A stretch of DNA of 64,000 bases, from assembly GCA_002812745.2 (NCBI GenBank), contig NCSJ02000151.1, forward strand, positions 35,235 through 99,234. The letters are read 5' to 3'. Below are positions 48,400 through 60,480 of the stretch, piece by piece. Under the pieces are notes generated by a model. That model saw only the letters and a list, made by a program, of their open reading frames with translations. It made no database searches and was not told the DNA's origin. Source of the stretch: Scytalidium lignicola. Taxonomy: Eukaryota > Ascomycota > Leotiomycetes. A program made the translations under genes and the position numbers. Within the stretch, counting starts at the first letter, position 1. Every line of letters begins with the position of its first letter.

Positions 48400-51300
48400 T
48401 CAGGAGAGTCGAGTCCGTTTGCTTACTCTTGCGAGCGGTTCTTCGCCATCAGTTGTCGCCGGGCTCTCTAAGCTACCGCGATTCGTTTTCCCAGAGCTTG
48501 TGAACGAATGGGTCTCAAGACCTGGGCGTCCCGTCACTCGGGCAAGGGCGGCGCTGCTTATAGTAGCTGATGAAGACGCAGACGAAGAAGATGCAACAGT
48601 GAACGAAGATGGCGGCTCTTCACTACCGGGAGATCGGGCATTTCTTTCTTTCTCCAGCAGAGCCCCACCCAGAGTCGCACATTTTAGTATCGTTTGGATC
48701 AAGTGATTTGGTTTAAGCGGCTTGGACAGATATTCGTCCATTTGAGCCTGCAGACATCTCTCCCGATCGCCAAGCATGGCATGTGCTGTAAGAGCTACAA
48801 TAGGAGTTCTCTGAACACCAACGCTTCTTTCGTACTCTCTGATTTTTGCAGTAGCTTCGAATCCTCCCTGTATAATGTCAGCACTGTACATCTTCTGTGC
48901 ATATTTTACTGAATAACTTACCATAATCGGCATTTGCACATCCATGAGAATAACGTCATACCGCTTATCCCTGATAGCATCAAGAGCTTCTTGACCATTG
49001 CCGACAACGGTCACGACATGATGGTATTTCTCAAGGATCTTGACTGCCAGCCGCTGGTTGACAATGTTGTCTTCTGCCAACAAAATCTCAAATGATTTCG
49101 TGTTATCTGCAAGAGAAGGTGCAGCACGGTTTTCCAATGCTGGGATCATACCGTTCCCTAAATCAATTGGCTGGCAAGGTGTCGTCATGTATGAAGTGAT
49201 ACCAAGATCCAAGGCTGACTTCAAGCTGACATGAACCACTGGTGCAAGAAGTACGATTGGGATATACTTGAACTCATCAATCGACCTCAGCCTTCGAGCA
49301 GTCTCGACCGAATCTACAATAATAACATCATACGTGGACGCTGCATTTGATGCCTTTGCAAGGCTGGCATGGCGTTCAGAATCCACGACCACCGGGTTAA
49401 GACCGATCATCTTGAGCATAGACTTAATCTCTTTCCCATGACCTGTTTGTCCCTTATCAATGAACAGAACATGATGGCCTTGGTACGATTTGAGCTGTTT
49501 CTCGATAAAACTGAGGTCTGATGTAGCAAGGCGCACGGTGCAGGTGAAGAAGAAAGAGCTTCCCTTTCCGTATTGACTCTTTACCCAAACATCTCCTCTC
49601 ATTAAATTGACCAGTCTCTTGGAAATAGATAGACCGAGACCTGTACCTCCAAATTTCCTGGTCATGGAGCCATCTGCCTGTTGGAACGTATCGAAGATAA
49701 GATCGAGTTTGTCTGCTTGAATACCAATACCGGTGTCTGATACAGAGAATTCAATGGCGTACTCATTTGGGGCACAATGTTCTTGTTCTGCTTTTCGGAT
49801 TGTCAAAGACACCTCGCCGTGTTCAGTAAATTTGATAGCGTTTCCAACCAAGTTGAGAATAACCTGTCGGAGACGGAACGAGTCACCAACCACGTGATCA
49901 GGGACCGAACTATCGACTCTGTAGGTCAAATCCAAGAATTTCTCGTTGGCTTTGACAGCTAGGGTCTTCAAAGCGTTAAAGACAGTTCCACGAAGGGTGA
50001 AAGGAATTTCTTCCATAATCATCCGGTTCGCCTCGATCTTCGAAAGATCCAAGATATCATCGATGATGGTTAGTAAGCTGTTCGCTAGATTGTGAACAAT
50101 ATTTAACATCTCGCGTTGGTACTGTGTGAGGTCCGTATCTAGAGTAAGCTGCGTCATACCAATGATACCGTTCATTGGTGTTCGTATCTCGTGCGACATA
50201 TTGGCAAGGAATTCAGACTTTGTCCTGTTAGCGAATTCAGCCGCTTCCCTAGCTGCAGTATTTCTCTGGATACTATCCCGCAGATTGAAAACCATCTGGT
50301 TGATCTTCCTCTTCAGCTCATCCATTTCGCCAGACGCCTCGACAGTGATCAACTTCGTGAAATCCCCGTCGGTTGCAGCATTAGTGATGTCTCCGAATGC
50401 GCGCACTTGTGCTGTCAAATTCATAGCCATTGTGTTGACATCTGTAGTAATCTCCTTCCATCGTCCACCAATACCGGCTACGTCTGCTTGGCCGCCCATC
50501 TTACCATCGACACCTACATCCTTAGCGACTCTTTGCACCTCATTCGAGAACTTGCTCAGTCTGTCAACCATGTTATTTATGGTTTCCTTGAGGACGAGAA
50601 TCTCTCCAGCTGCCTCAACTTCGATCTTCTGGCTCATATCGCCGTTGGCGATAGCTTGAGTGACGGTGGATATAGCTCGGACTTGAGATGTCAGATTGTT
50701 AGCCATGGTATTGACGTTCTCAGTGAGATCCTTCCATTTTCCCTCGACATTATCAACCTGAGCTTGTCCTCCGAGCGTTCCATCGGTTCCGACTTCCCTA
50801 GCGACTTTACTCACTTCAAACGCGAAGGTACCGAGCCTGTCAACCATGGTATTAATCGTATCTTTCAGAAGAGCCATTTCTCCCTGCACTTCCACTCTGA
50901 TCTTCTTTGTCAAATCTCCCCGGGCGACAGCGGTCGTAACCTTGGCGATCTCTCGTACTTGTGTTGTCAGATTCATTGCCATACCATTCACATTTTCGGT
51001 TAGGTCTCTCCATGTTCCTTCAACATCATGCACAGTTGCCTGACCACCAAGTCTACCCTCCGTACCGACCTCCCTGGCAATCTTTGTGACTTCCCGAGCA
51101 AATTGTTGAAGCTGATCCACCATGGAGTTGATAGTTTCCTTAAGCTCTTTGATTTCGCCCTTGCATTCGGCTCGCACCTTCTGCGTCAGATCACCCTTTG
51201 CCACGGCCGTTGTAACCATAGCTATGTCTCGCACTTGCGTTGTGAGATTATTGGCCATGGCATTCACGTTGACCGTTAAAGTATTCCACATGCCTTTAAC

Positions 51301-52563
51301 TCCGTCTATCTCAGCTTGGCCACCCAAGATACCTTCGGTTCCCACATCGCGAGCGACTCGAGTAACTTCAGCGGCAAACGTTCTCAACTGATCTACCATG
51401 GTATTGATGGTTATTTGTAACTGGAGGATTTCACCTTGTGCGGGTCTTTCGATCTTCTGAGTGAGGTCGCCATGTGCTACAGCAGTTGTAACCGATGCGA
51501 TTTCTCGTACTTGGTCGGTTAGATTCTGGGCCATAACGTTCACTAAATCTCTGTTAGCATTCGATCTGATCCAACAGCAATATTAAATACACAGGGGAGT
51601 CTAAAGCGGTTAAAGAAAAGCGGGTTCTGTATAGGGTTCAGGATAAACTTGCCGTTATTAGTCAATTCCTTCCATGTGCCGTCAACTCCAATTATCTGCG
51701 CCTGACCACCGAGAATACCCTCAGTTCCGACTTCTCTGGCGACTCTAGATACTTCACTAGAGAAGATCTGGAGTTGGTCCATCATTGTGTTGATAACCTA
51801 TGATAGTTAGCCAAGACCGAACGGAAGGAACCATGGGGTAAGGGAAGGGGTGGGGTTAAAGGCATTTTACCCTCTTAAATGTTGTAATTTCGGGGTCCAT
51901 CTCCACCGAATGAATTTGCACTTTCTTGCTCAAATCTCCCCTAGCGACTGCAGTAACAATCTCTCCTATCTCGCGAAGAGCCTTCTGGAAGGCTTCATTT
52001 GCCTGCTGATGTTTCTTAAGCTCTCGCTCCAGAGCGGCTACGCGTTCCACTTCCAGAACAGTCAGAGCCTTCTCTTGTAGCTGCTTCTGTTGCAGTAGTT
52101 GAGCATTAACACCCTCTAGTTCCGATTTCTGGGTGTCAAGCAGCCTGGATTGATCATCTACATGTTCTCGTAAAGCCTCGAGCTCTTCCTCGGTTAATTT
52201 GGTGTACTTTTGCTCTGATGGATATTCTCTCGAGGCTAGCAGAGCCTTCACAAGCTGCTGTCGCGTTGCCGTAGCCTTCTGGTCCCGACTTGACGGAGAT
52301 GTCGCTGTGCCATCTGCAAAAGCGGATGGAGCACAAGACTCGTTAGGAGTGTCCGGGAGGGCTAAATTATTGGCGGCATTTGCTTTGGTCTCCAATTTCT
52401 GGATTCTGGCAAAGAGAGACTCTATTTCAGTCTCGAGGGCGCGTTTGACGACGCTATCTGGCCCTGGCAATTTGAAGTCCTGAGGGCCGAATGGCTGTTC
52501 AGAAGCTGCATTGTTGAGGCATTGCAGGATTGCGGTCGTCGCGGCGAGAGTTTCTTCGGACAT
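48400..52563 (-). CDS. os-1: Group III hybrid histidine kinase (OS-1/BOS1/Nik1)
   Basis: Cytosolic osmosensing hybrid histidine kinase that signals through the HOG MAP-kinase phosphorelay; it is the known resistance locus for dicarboximide and phenylpyrrole fungicides. Exons 52563-51871, 51797-51653, 51542-48922 and 48867-48400 encode 1308 residues, close to known OS-1 proteins. The order is: N-terminal coiled coil; six HAMP repeats with the recurring signature [15 protein letters not shown] and NVNxMAxNLTxQVR; dimerization/H-box [20 protein letters not shown] (His about 730); ATPase with [16 protein letters not shown] and [14 protein letters not shown]; and a receiver with [13 protein letters not shown] (Asp about 1147) followed by [13 protein letters not shown]. 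The second intron uses a GC donor (GCAAGT at 51652), required by frame. The third is a 54-nt intron without a stop codon (48921-48868). The Ser-rich C-terminus ends RTRLS. Confidence 0.96.
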
Positions 52564-55500
52564 GTTTACTCTCTTAGGAGGTAGCCAAGCAGGCTTTCTC
52601 AGACGTTAAGAATCGTACCCTAGGGCATGAAGGCAGATATCGGTGTCGCTCGGTCAAAGTCAAATCGAGTGAGGGTTCGATCCGAGATTTCTTTGGGGCG
52701 GAAAAGGAAGGGTCAGTTTTGGGATCTGGAGGAGACCGGGTTATCAGCGGCTGACCAATGCCCGAAGCCTCAGAGAGAGGTCTGCGTGGCGATGAACTTC
52801 TCCTGGAACAGAAGACAAAGAGAGAGAAGAAAAGGGCGGCACGCGATGAGGCACTTCGAAGAAAGGGACAACCTCGTAGTTCAGGGTTCACCTCGTGCCT
52901 TGAAAAGTTTCTGGGTATTTAGGCTTCGGATGAGGTAGTCGCTGGTGTCCAAGAGAATCAGCCAAATTTAGTCCCCCCTTACGCGAAACCGCAGGAAGCG
53001 AGAGCAAAAGCCGACTGTCCGCCTCCTTCACGTCGCCGTTGGATTTTAGTTTGAAGACCGAAGATGTCTTCTATTCGAGCTGAGGCGATAAGCCAACGCG
53101 ATCACGGATTTTCTGAAAGCAGATTTCAAGGGACAAACGTTGCCGTGCGGATAAGCCCGCCTAGGATTGCTTGAGGCGTGTATTTTGGGCACGGGGAGAG
53201 TGTGAATCGAGATTGGGAAGGGACTTAAACTTACTCCTCACCACCGCGCAGGAAGTTCGATTAGCACAAGCACGGTAGCTCCTCGACGCGCTTTACTGCG
53301 TTGGTGCTAGTTTGCGCGTGGCTTTTGCCTTTTTCACGACCTTGGTATAGAGCGGAAGAGTGGTTAAGGAGCGGCTTTAGGGGGTTACACAGTTCAGGTT
53401 CAGTACATGCAATACCAGACTCCCAAGAACAGCCCAAATTGCAGCAGCGACCTACACAGCGGAAGAGCAGCTTTTCGTTGGCCAGCGTATCGTATCGCAG
53501 CCATGGTAGTGGGCAAAAATCATGGTGTGGGAAGTCTTTGGGCACGAGGTGGGTGTGGGTGGGACAGGGACGAGGCGGTGATGGGACGGCGCCAACCAGC
53601 AGCAGCGATTCGGGCAAGGGCACGATCGTCGAGGCTGCGTCCCTCCAATTGAAGCCAGTGAACCCCAATTCCATCCTGCCTGTGCGCTGTCCAAGAGCAG
53701 ACGAAACGCCCAGTCAGAAGGACCGTGACCTCAATGACGCACGCGGCTTTCATTTTTCTTCCAACTGCGAGTGCTTTGCCGCGCGAAGAGTTACAGTGCA
53801 AGTACAGTACCGTACCAGTACCATGCTGGCAGGCGGGCTTCGAAAAGGAAGAAATGGGAGGGCAGGAGTGATTGCAAGTGCAATACGGTTCGGGAATACG
53901 GGAGTTAACCATAAGCAAGCACCCCGGGCGTAGCAAAGTTGATGTGGAGGCTCTGTCACCCTGACGGCGGCACAAAAGGCAGGCTACGGAGTACCAAATT
54001 CGCAAATTCGACAATCCTTACTCCCAAGGCAAACGAAGCAAGGCTGTCGGGGTGTCCAAATTGCCACTCTTGATATACCACAGTACTTCGCTTTCGGACG
54101 ATACGAGGACAAGCAGCAAACCCTCGCAGCCACGGCGCCGAAAGAGAATAGCGTGAACAGGAAGAAGAACCGTTTCTGAATGAAAACACCGAATTGGGGC
54201 CAATTGGGGCCACTGGGCCAAAAAACGCAGCAACTAGGCGGGGGGAGAAGACAAAGACCCTCCTCCAGTGCCTACTTGTCTGCTTGTGTACGGATGTACA
54301 CAGTACAGGACTAAGTGCGAGGAGGCGAGTGGGGCAGCTGGCAGCTTCCCAACCAGCAGCCAACTCCAGCTGTGTAAGGGTGTAAGGGTGCCGGTCCCGG
54401 GATGTACTGAATAGGTGGTGTCGAGTCCAGCATTGGGATCCCAACTTCTGCCATCGCTCCATGGGCCAAGCGAATAAGTTACCGCACTACGCCGCTGCCG
54501 TGAGCTACCTCGCCCGGGCTAGCATGGAATTTAGCTCCGCTCTAGCAAGCGTCCAACCACGACCCAAAGCGCTCTAGCGGGCTATGTTGGACGTTTCAGA
54601 TTGCCGACTGCCAGATCAGATGAGAGCCCCGTCCAGCTTCACGCAGCCAAAGACGTGCTGCTGCTACGGTATTCCTTCTTCAGCACCCGGCCAAATCGTC
54701 CTTGGCCTCCGCCTCCCACTGCTTCTCTCGCCACGCAATTCTGGGTTGGGGAGAAGATCGGCGAGATTTTATGGGGTAGTCGAGTACTAGCTCCCCCCCT
54801 AACCTAACTTGGTTTTCCTGCAATTGCTGCACCGTACGCCCTGCATCTTATTATGGTACTCTACGGTACCTCCTCTAAGAAAGAGTTCTTACCTCACCAT
54901 GTGAAAAATGTATAGTACAGTGAAATAACAAAAGGACAAAAAGACCTTCTTACAAGGAGCCCGGTATACATACTACTGTACTTACGTACAGTATATTAAA
55001 CGGTCAGCCTGGGAACGGATCAAAAAAACAACACAAGCCTTACAGCATAACCCAGGTTCCATGTCTGTACGGTACAGTACTGTACTGTGTGGAGATCTGC
55101 CTTCTCTTGCCTCGCTCCCTTTGCGCCGATAAGCTTTGGTAATGGCTTGGCAAGCCCTGAAGTTCGGGAGCTGGGGGGGAATACTGATATGCCTACAGTA
55201 GGAGAAGGATCATCGCCTAGGATGTGACAATCGCGATACCCTTTACGAACGAAAGGGTCTCAGTATGAAGGCCGCTGTCACTAATTACACTTGAAACGCG
55301 ATCAACAGCTTCATCTTATGTCCCGCCATAGAAAAATGGTCATTATGACAGCATAAGTGGTAAGAGGTGGAGGCTTGGAGGATCACGAAATTGCCCACTA
55401 ACCCATCACATAAAATCGAAAATCACGTTCCACCATTCCCAGGGTTCTATTTGAAATTCGAGGGATGTTTTGATGTTCTCATTAATCATATAGAATAAGT

Positions 55501-55619
55501 GGTATCATGAACGCCAGATCGCCCAACTCGTAACCCCCTTCATTTCAAACGCAAAAGACTTACAATATCAAATGATCCAATGCAAAAATTAATAAAGCGG
55601 AACAAAAGCAAAGCGTAAA
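52564..55619. other. Intergenic region, kinase promoter and Munc13-like 3' flank
   Basis: No gene is supported. It holds the kinase promoter/5' leader, a GC-richer segment at 53.3-54.8 kb, and a dense group of GTAC palindromes at 53.8 kb, 54.3 kb and 54.8-55.1 kb. Near 55.1-55.6 kb is the 3' flank of the Munc13-like gene. Confidence 0.6.
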
Positions 55620-58600
55620 TCATCGCCGCGGAAGGTTGTTGCGACCATATTGCCCAAGACCACCACCTCCTCCTCCACCAAGACTCTGACGGACGAGCGC
55701 CTCGGCTGCTGCTGTAGATGCCAAACGTGCCTTTTGCCGGCTTCGATCCTTTAGATATGCTAGGGCTTCGGGCCGCATTCTCAGAATCCTGAGAATCATG
55801 TCATCACTGGGATCGGCCTGGGCCTCTTTCCTTTTTTCTTCCTTGGCTTTCCTCATCGTACCCAGATTCCGGCTGAGCATGATACTCTTGGTCCGCCTGA
55901 TGGAAGAGGTTCCTAGTAGTCCACCAAAGGATGGTCCAAGTGTCGCTGGTGCAGACAGACGGTTTTGCGTCTGTTGACGTTGAGCCGATGCAGCTGCCAT
56001 GCGTTCTGACGTGCGTATGAGGTTTTCGGTTGTGTCGAAGTAGAAGAAGTTGATGGACGCTAACTCATGGTATTTAGGAGACTTCAAAACATCTGACGGG
56101 ACTCCCATGACTTCCCCTGTTTCCTCATCCCGTGCATGGAAGAAATCGAAAAGCAATTGGAGCCAGCGGAAGACAACATCCATCTCTTGCTGGGTGAGTG
56201 GCTTCTGAGTGGTTGGCTTATCCGAAAGTGGTGGGACTAGCAAGTTCTCAACGGCCGTGAGAACCTCTTTCCATAATCTTTTCATTACCAGTATCATGGA
56301 GTCACCAGTCAAGGTCTCCTTCATGATGACAAAGTTCGCATCGAAATATTCGAATAGCGGTTTCAGCGCATTTTCTTGTTCGAGTGGAGTTATCACTGGT
56401 GCCATTGATTGTCGATTCTTCCATAAGCTTGTTACGGAGGCAACCGAAATCCCGCGAGATAATAAATGTTTCAAGGCCTCTTGGGACAGGCAAGCGTTAA
56501 TATATTGTGAAAGCTGATACCTCGTTAGCTTCAATGCCTCATTCATCCTTCAGTACATACCTTATCTGTGATCTTCCTAATCATATCTCGTTCTGTCCTT
56601 TTCAGTAGTCTAAAAGCTTTACCGAAGTAAAATTGAATATCGTCTCGTTCTCCTTCCATACTGACCCGCAACAATAGTCTACCTTGCGTGTCTAAATCGA
56701 GCCAATACTCTCGTGGCATATAGTCGCTGAAATGCGAAGGATCTAATTTGAGTGAGGTCCTTCCCACATAATCGTGATCACCAAATGAATCCCAGTCCCA
56801 AATGGTAGCTATGATATTGAGAGGTCCTTGTACATTAATATCAACCGATTCATCCCAACGTGGATTCAGGTTCCTCATAATCACCCTCGTCTTAGCCAGA
56901 CGTTTCTGATACTCGTCTCCAAGTACCACGTAAGGATCGCTGAAACCAGTTGGGTCACATGCTTTAATGTCTTCTGCTTCGACTATTTTTATGGTAAACA
57001 CATACTTCGAGGGTCGTCGTTGTCTCTCCTTAGTTTGGTTGACTTTTGATAAAACCGCTGCGCAAGCATCAACATTAATGGTCTTTTCAAGTATATCGAG
57101 CTGCTGGACGGCCCATTCAATATTATTTAATTTCACAAAGGACTAGCATCGATTAGTTGTGGCTTGTAGAAAACGTGGAAAGGGTAAAATACTTCGGGAT
57201 AGAACTGAAAAGGTTCCATTTTTTCTTTATTGTTCCATACATCCTTGGCGAGCTGCATCCATTTCTCTTGCTTTGTTTGTGATGCGGCCACCTCTTGCGC
57301 CGGTGATAGTCTATCCATCTCTCTAGTAAACCTCTGCTCAACGATCTCACAATATCTTGCGAGTCCAAGTCCAATCGACTTTGACAGGGCTGTCATAAAC
57401 TGTGCATGATGGACATCGTCATCCCACTCAAGCTGAAAAATCTGATCTGCCGTCTGATTGAATAGGCGAAAGATATCAATAATTGATACACTATGGCGCT
57501 CATCATCTGTTGGCACTCTTCCTGGATCAGTGCATCTGACTTGGAACTCGTCTTGTTTGATTGCCTCATCAACCATGTCTATCATTCTTGCGTCAGCATT
57601 CTGAATCCAGCGCCAGACAAAGTCAGCTAACAGGGTTTCAATGTGGAAAGAAAATTTCTGATTCGGTAGGGCAGAATGATGTATACGCCGGATTTCCACG
57701 AGCTCCTTGTATAAGTCGAAGCCATCTTGGATATCCACTTCGGTTTGGTTCGCCTGAGCAACTTCAAGAATTCTCTTAATCAGTTCACTAGCGTCATTCT
57801 CAAAGTTCGGAAACATTGTTTCCACGAGAATTGTTAAAGGATTAACTCCCATTATTTCAGGGTTCTTCCGGTACCGTTTCTGAATGCGCTCACACAGTTT
57901 CACAACGGACTTCCCGAGCTGGACTACATGGTAGAACTGCCAGTCCCCCTGCTTCTGAGGAATTTCTTTATCAATGTAACCTTTGTATACCTCTGCTGCT
58001 TTTCGGCGGAGACCTTCTATTAGTTGTTCTACGTATGCCTGGTATTGTTCGGGGCTTTCGCTAAAAGAGGAATCGTTGTATATATGGTTTTGAAGAATGT
58101 GAAGAATTTGGGCCGGGGAAGGCGGTTTCGATTCATAGACATGCTGTAATATATCATAAAGATCTCTCAAAAGCGCATCATACAAGCTTGACAGGAGTTG
58201 ACGATACAGAGTAAAGTCTTTGATTGGCCAAAGGCTTTGATCAAAAGACGATAAACTCGGCGGATGAGCATAATGACCATGCGCACGCTTGGTCTCTGGT
58301 GGAGGGCTCTTCAGAATCTCGAACGCAGTTTCGAGTTCATCTCTGCCAACTTCTTGGTCCAAAAACTTCTGTAGTACAACGTCTAGGAAAAGCACGAGAC
58401 GTGAAATTTGTGGGACTCTCCAGCGGATAGCAAGCTCGTGAAGCAATTCTTGAGATTGCTTTGAAAGAAGGGTCATTGATCCCGCTGGACTAGATTGGGT
58501 AGCATGAAGCTGATCATAGGTCATGGCATGCATGATAATTGACCTGTAAAATGCCCTAGGATCCGGTGGAATGAACGTGTATGTAGCTTCCTCGAGAAAC

Positions 58601-59799
58601 AGCCGATTGGGCTGATCATCCTCTAATGTCAGTTGACTCATATCAGGCAGCTGGCTAAACCTATGAGACTGATTCGCATCTGTTTGGCCTGATACCATTT
58701 TGGACAGCTCTGCATATCCGTATCCTTCTGTACCGATCATCGAAGCCCTCACTCCTGCTAAAGGATTACCAGTGGAGGATGATTTGGTCAAATCAGGCCG
58801 AGCTTGCAGGATTTCTAGCATCATGGATGTTAGATCAGGTGCTTCGGCCTTTTTCCATGCTTGATAACCCTCTTCAACATCAAAGTCGTCACTTCGTAGA
58901 GTCCGTTTCGTATCTGCACTTAAGCAATGCTGGTAGCTTTTAAGATCTGACAGAGCCGCTTCTTCCGTCCATATCTTCTGATTAGCATCAATATCGGATT
59001 GGACCTGAGAGTTCTTCAGACCAAATATATGAGCCACAACTTGTACCATAGGCATATCTTTAACATCATAGCTAATCGGGACTGTAACTTCAATACTGGT
59101 GCCTCCACCTTGTTCTGATGCAGCATCATAGAGATCTCGATCGTTAGTCAATAACTTCTTTTCCAGAGATGCCAGACGACTCATTAATTCAGACTTGTCC
59201 TTATCTTTGTCCATATCTTTCAGAATGGTACTGATCAATCTCACAAAAAGAGCGACGTGACGATCTACAAAGGGTCTCCAGGAGTCATCCTCCGGATCCT
59301 TGCCTTTCTGCAATGCCTTCGTCGCGTTTGAGTAAAATATGAGTACCAAATCCTCAACCCGCCGCTCCTTGTCCATGCGCTTCCTGAAGCCCGGATCGCT
59401 AAAGGCTGTATATGCCTCTGCAAAAGTTCGTTTGACAGCAGCATCATTATATCCTGGCAGTCTTTCCGTTCCTACCACCACTCCTTGCATACGTTTCTCT
59501 AGCGGTGACATGAAACCATGAGGAAGCTTCGCGCCCTTGGAATCCTTCACTATTGAAAAATCACTTATCAACTCTCCTATGGTAGCAGATTTCTTCGATA
59601 GAGGCTTCGGGGCAGCAATGAACTGCTTTTTCTTGGCTCGAGGTTGTAAGAGATGGTGGAGGTAAGCGACTCTAAGTGCATACGTGTACGCATCATTGTA
59701 GCTGACACTCTTCGGCGTCGATCGAGATCCATTTCGCGATAGACTGATGCTGTTGACGCTGTTTATGCGCCTGCTTGCGCGAAAACCCGAGGACGACAT
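55620..59799 (-). CDS. Fungal Munc13/UNC-13-like protein with C2 domain
   Basis: Munc13-type vesicle-priming/tethering protein; the fission yeast relative Ync13 acts at septation and exocytosis. Exons 59799-57193, 57142-56561 and 56513-55620 encode 1360 residues. The start is the ATG giving MSSSGFRASRRINSV; the codons before it have no ATG. The long MUN region (about 90-880) is alpha-helical. A C2 domain follows at about 910-1015: KYVFTIKIVEAEDIKACDPT, FSDPYVVLGD, NPRWDESVDI, IWDWDSFGDHDYVGR, with Ca-site-type Asp residues. The helical MHD2-type part begins LSQYINACLSQEALKHLL, and the tail is basic with a poly-Gly run. Intron 1 (57192-57143, 50 nt) is stop-free and looks coding, so the gene may be mis-modelled as frameshifted; splicing gives YPESFVKLNNIEWA. 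Intron 2 is 47 nt, with a branch at GCTAAC. Confidence 0.9.
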
Positions 59800-60480
59800 G
59801 AGATGCGCCACGAATATGGCACTCGCCGCCCCTCTCTACTTCTGGATACTGGTTTCTGGAGCGAAATAATGGAGGAATATGGAAGAAGAGATGTATCAAG
59901 AACCTTCGTCACTGTTAATACCTTCTTTCATAATAGTCTGACCGCTTTTTAGTGTTTCCTCTGCTGAAGATCTAGTAAGACTGCAACTACACCCCAGACA
60001 ATGCTGATACGTGAACTTCAATGGTGACGAAAGGCGGGAGGGTTGTTGTGTACAGATACAGGGGGTCTTAGCGGACTTGTGGACCCAAATTTAGGCTATG
60101 GATCTCAATTACCGCTGTCTGATATTCTCTGACCCACCGTGTTATATAAGTTAGAGAGAGCTGTTAGACAATGGTCTTATGCTTATATGATTAAGTCTAG
60201 TTTAAAACAATATATAATCTCATTCATTTGCATTAGAACACGGATTTGCTTGGCGCGCATGAACTAGATCACGTGAAACCCACTATTTAACCTTATCGAT
60301 CAGGCATTTCTGCAGATAGCTCTACGTGCACGGCCAACACTGGTCTGAGCATTCCACGTACAGTGTTGACCATTCTCTACTCTACGGCGACTGATTCATA
60401 ACCTCACTTCCAGAATTATTCGCTGCTCGTTGACCGTTAGATTCACTTTATTAAGCGGAAGAAGATGGTTTGGAACGGCC
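59800..60480. other. Divergent promoter region Munc13-like / F-box gene
   Basis: Shared upstream region of 681 bp. It holds a TCACGTGA site at 60269-60276 and an AT-rich stretch around 60200-60235. No other gene. Confidence 0.6.

Noticed and set aside
52674..52683. tRNA-like B-box GGTTCGATCC
   Set aside because: No matching A-box at the right distance and no cloverleaf can be drawn; it lies in the kinase 5' leader.
57133..57142. One-base frameshift in the Munc13-like gene
   Set aside because: A complete 50-nt intron (57192-57143) with branch point restores the frame, so no error is needed.
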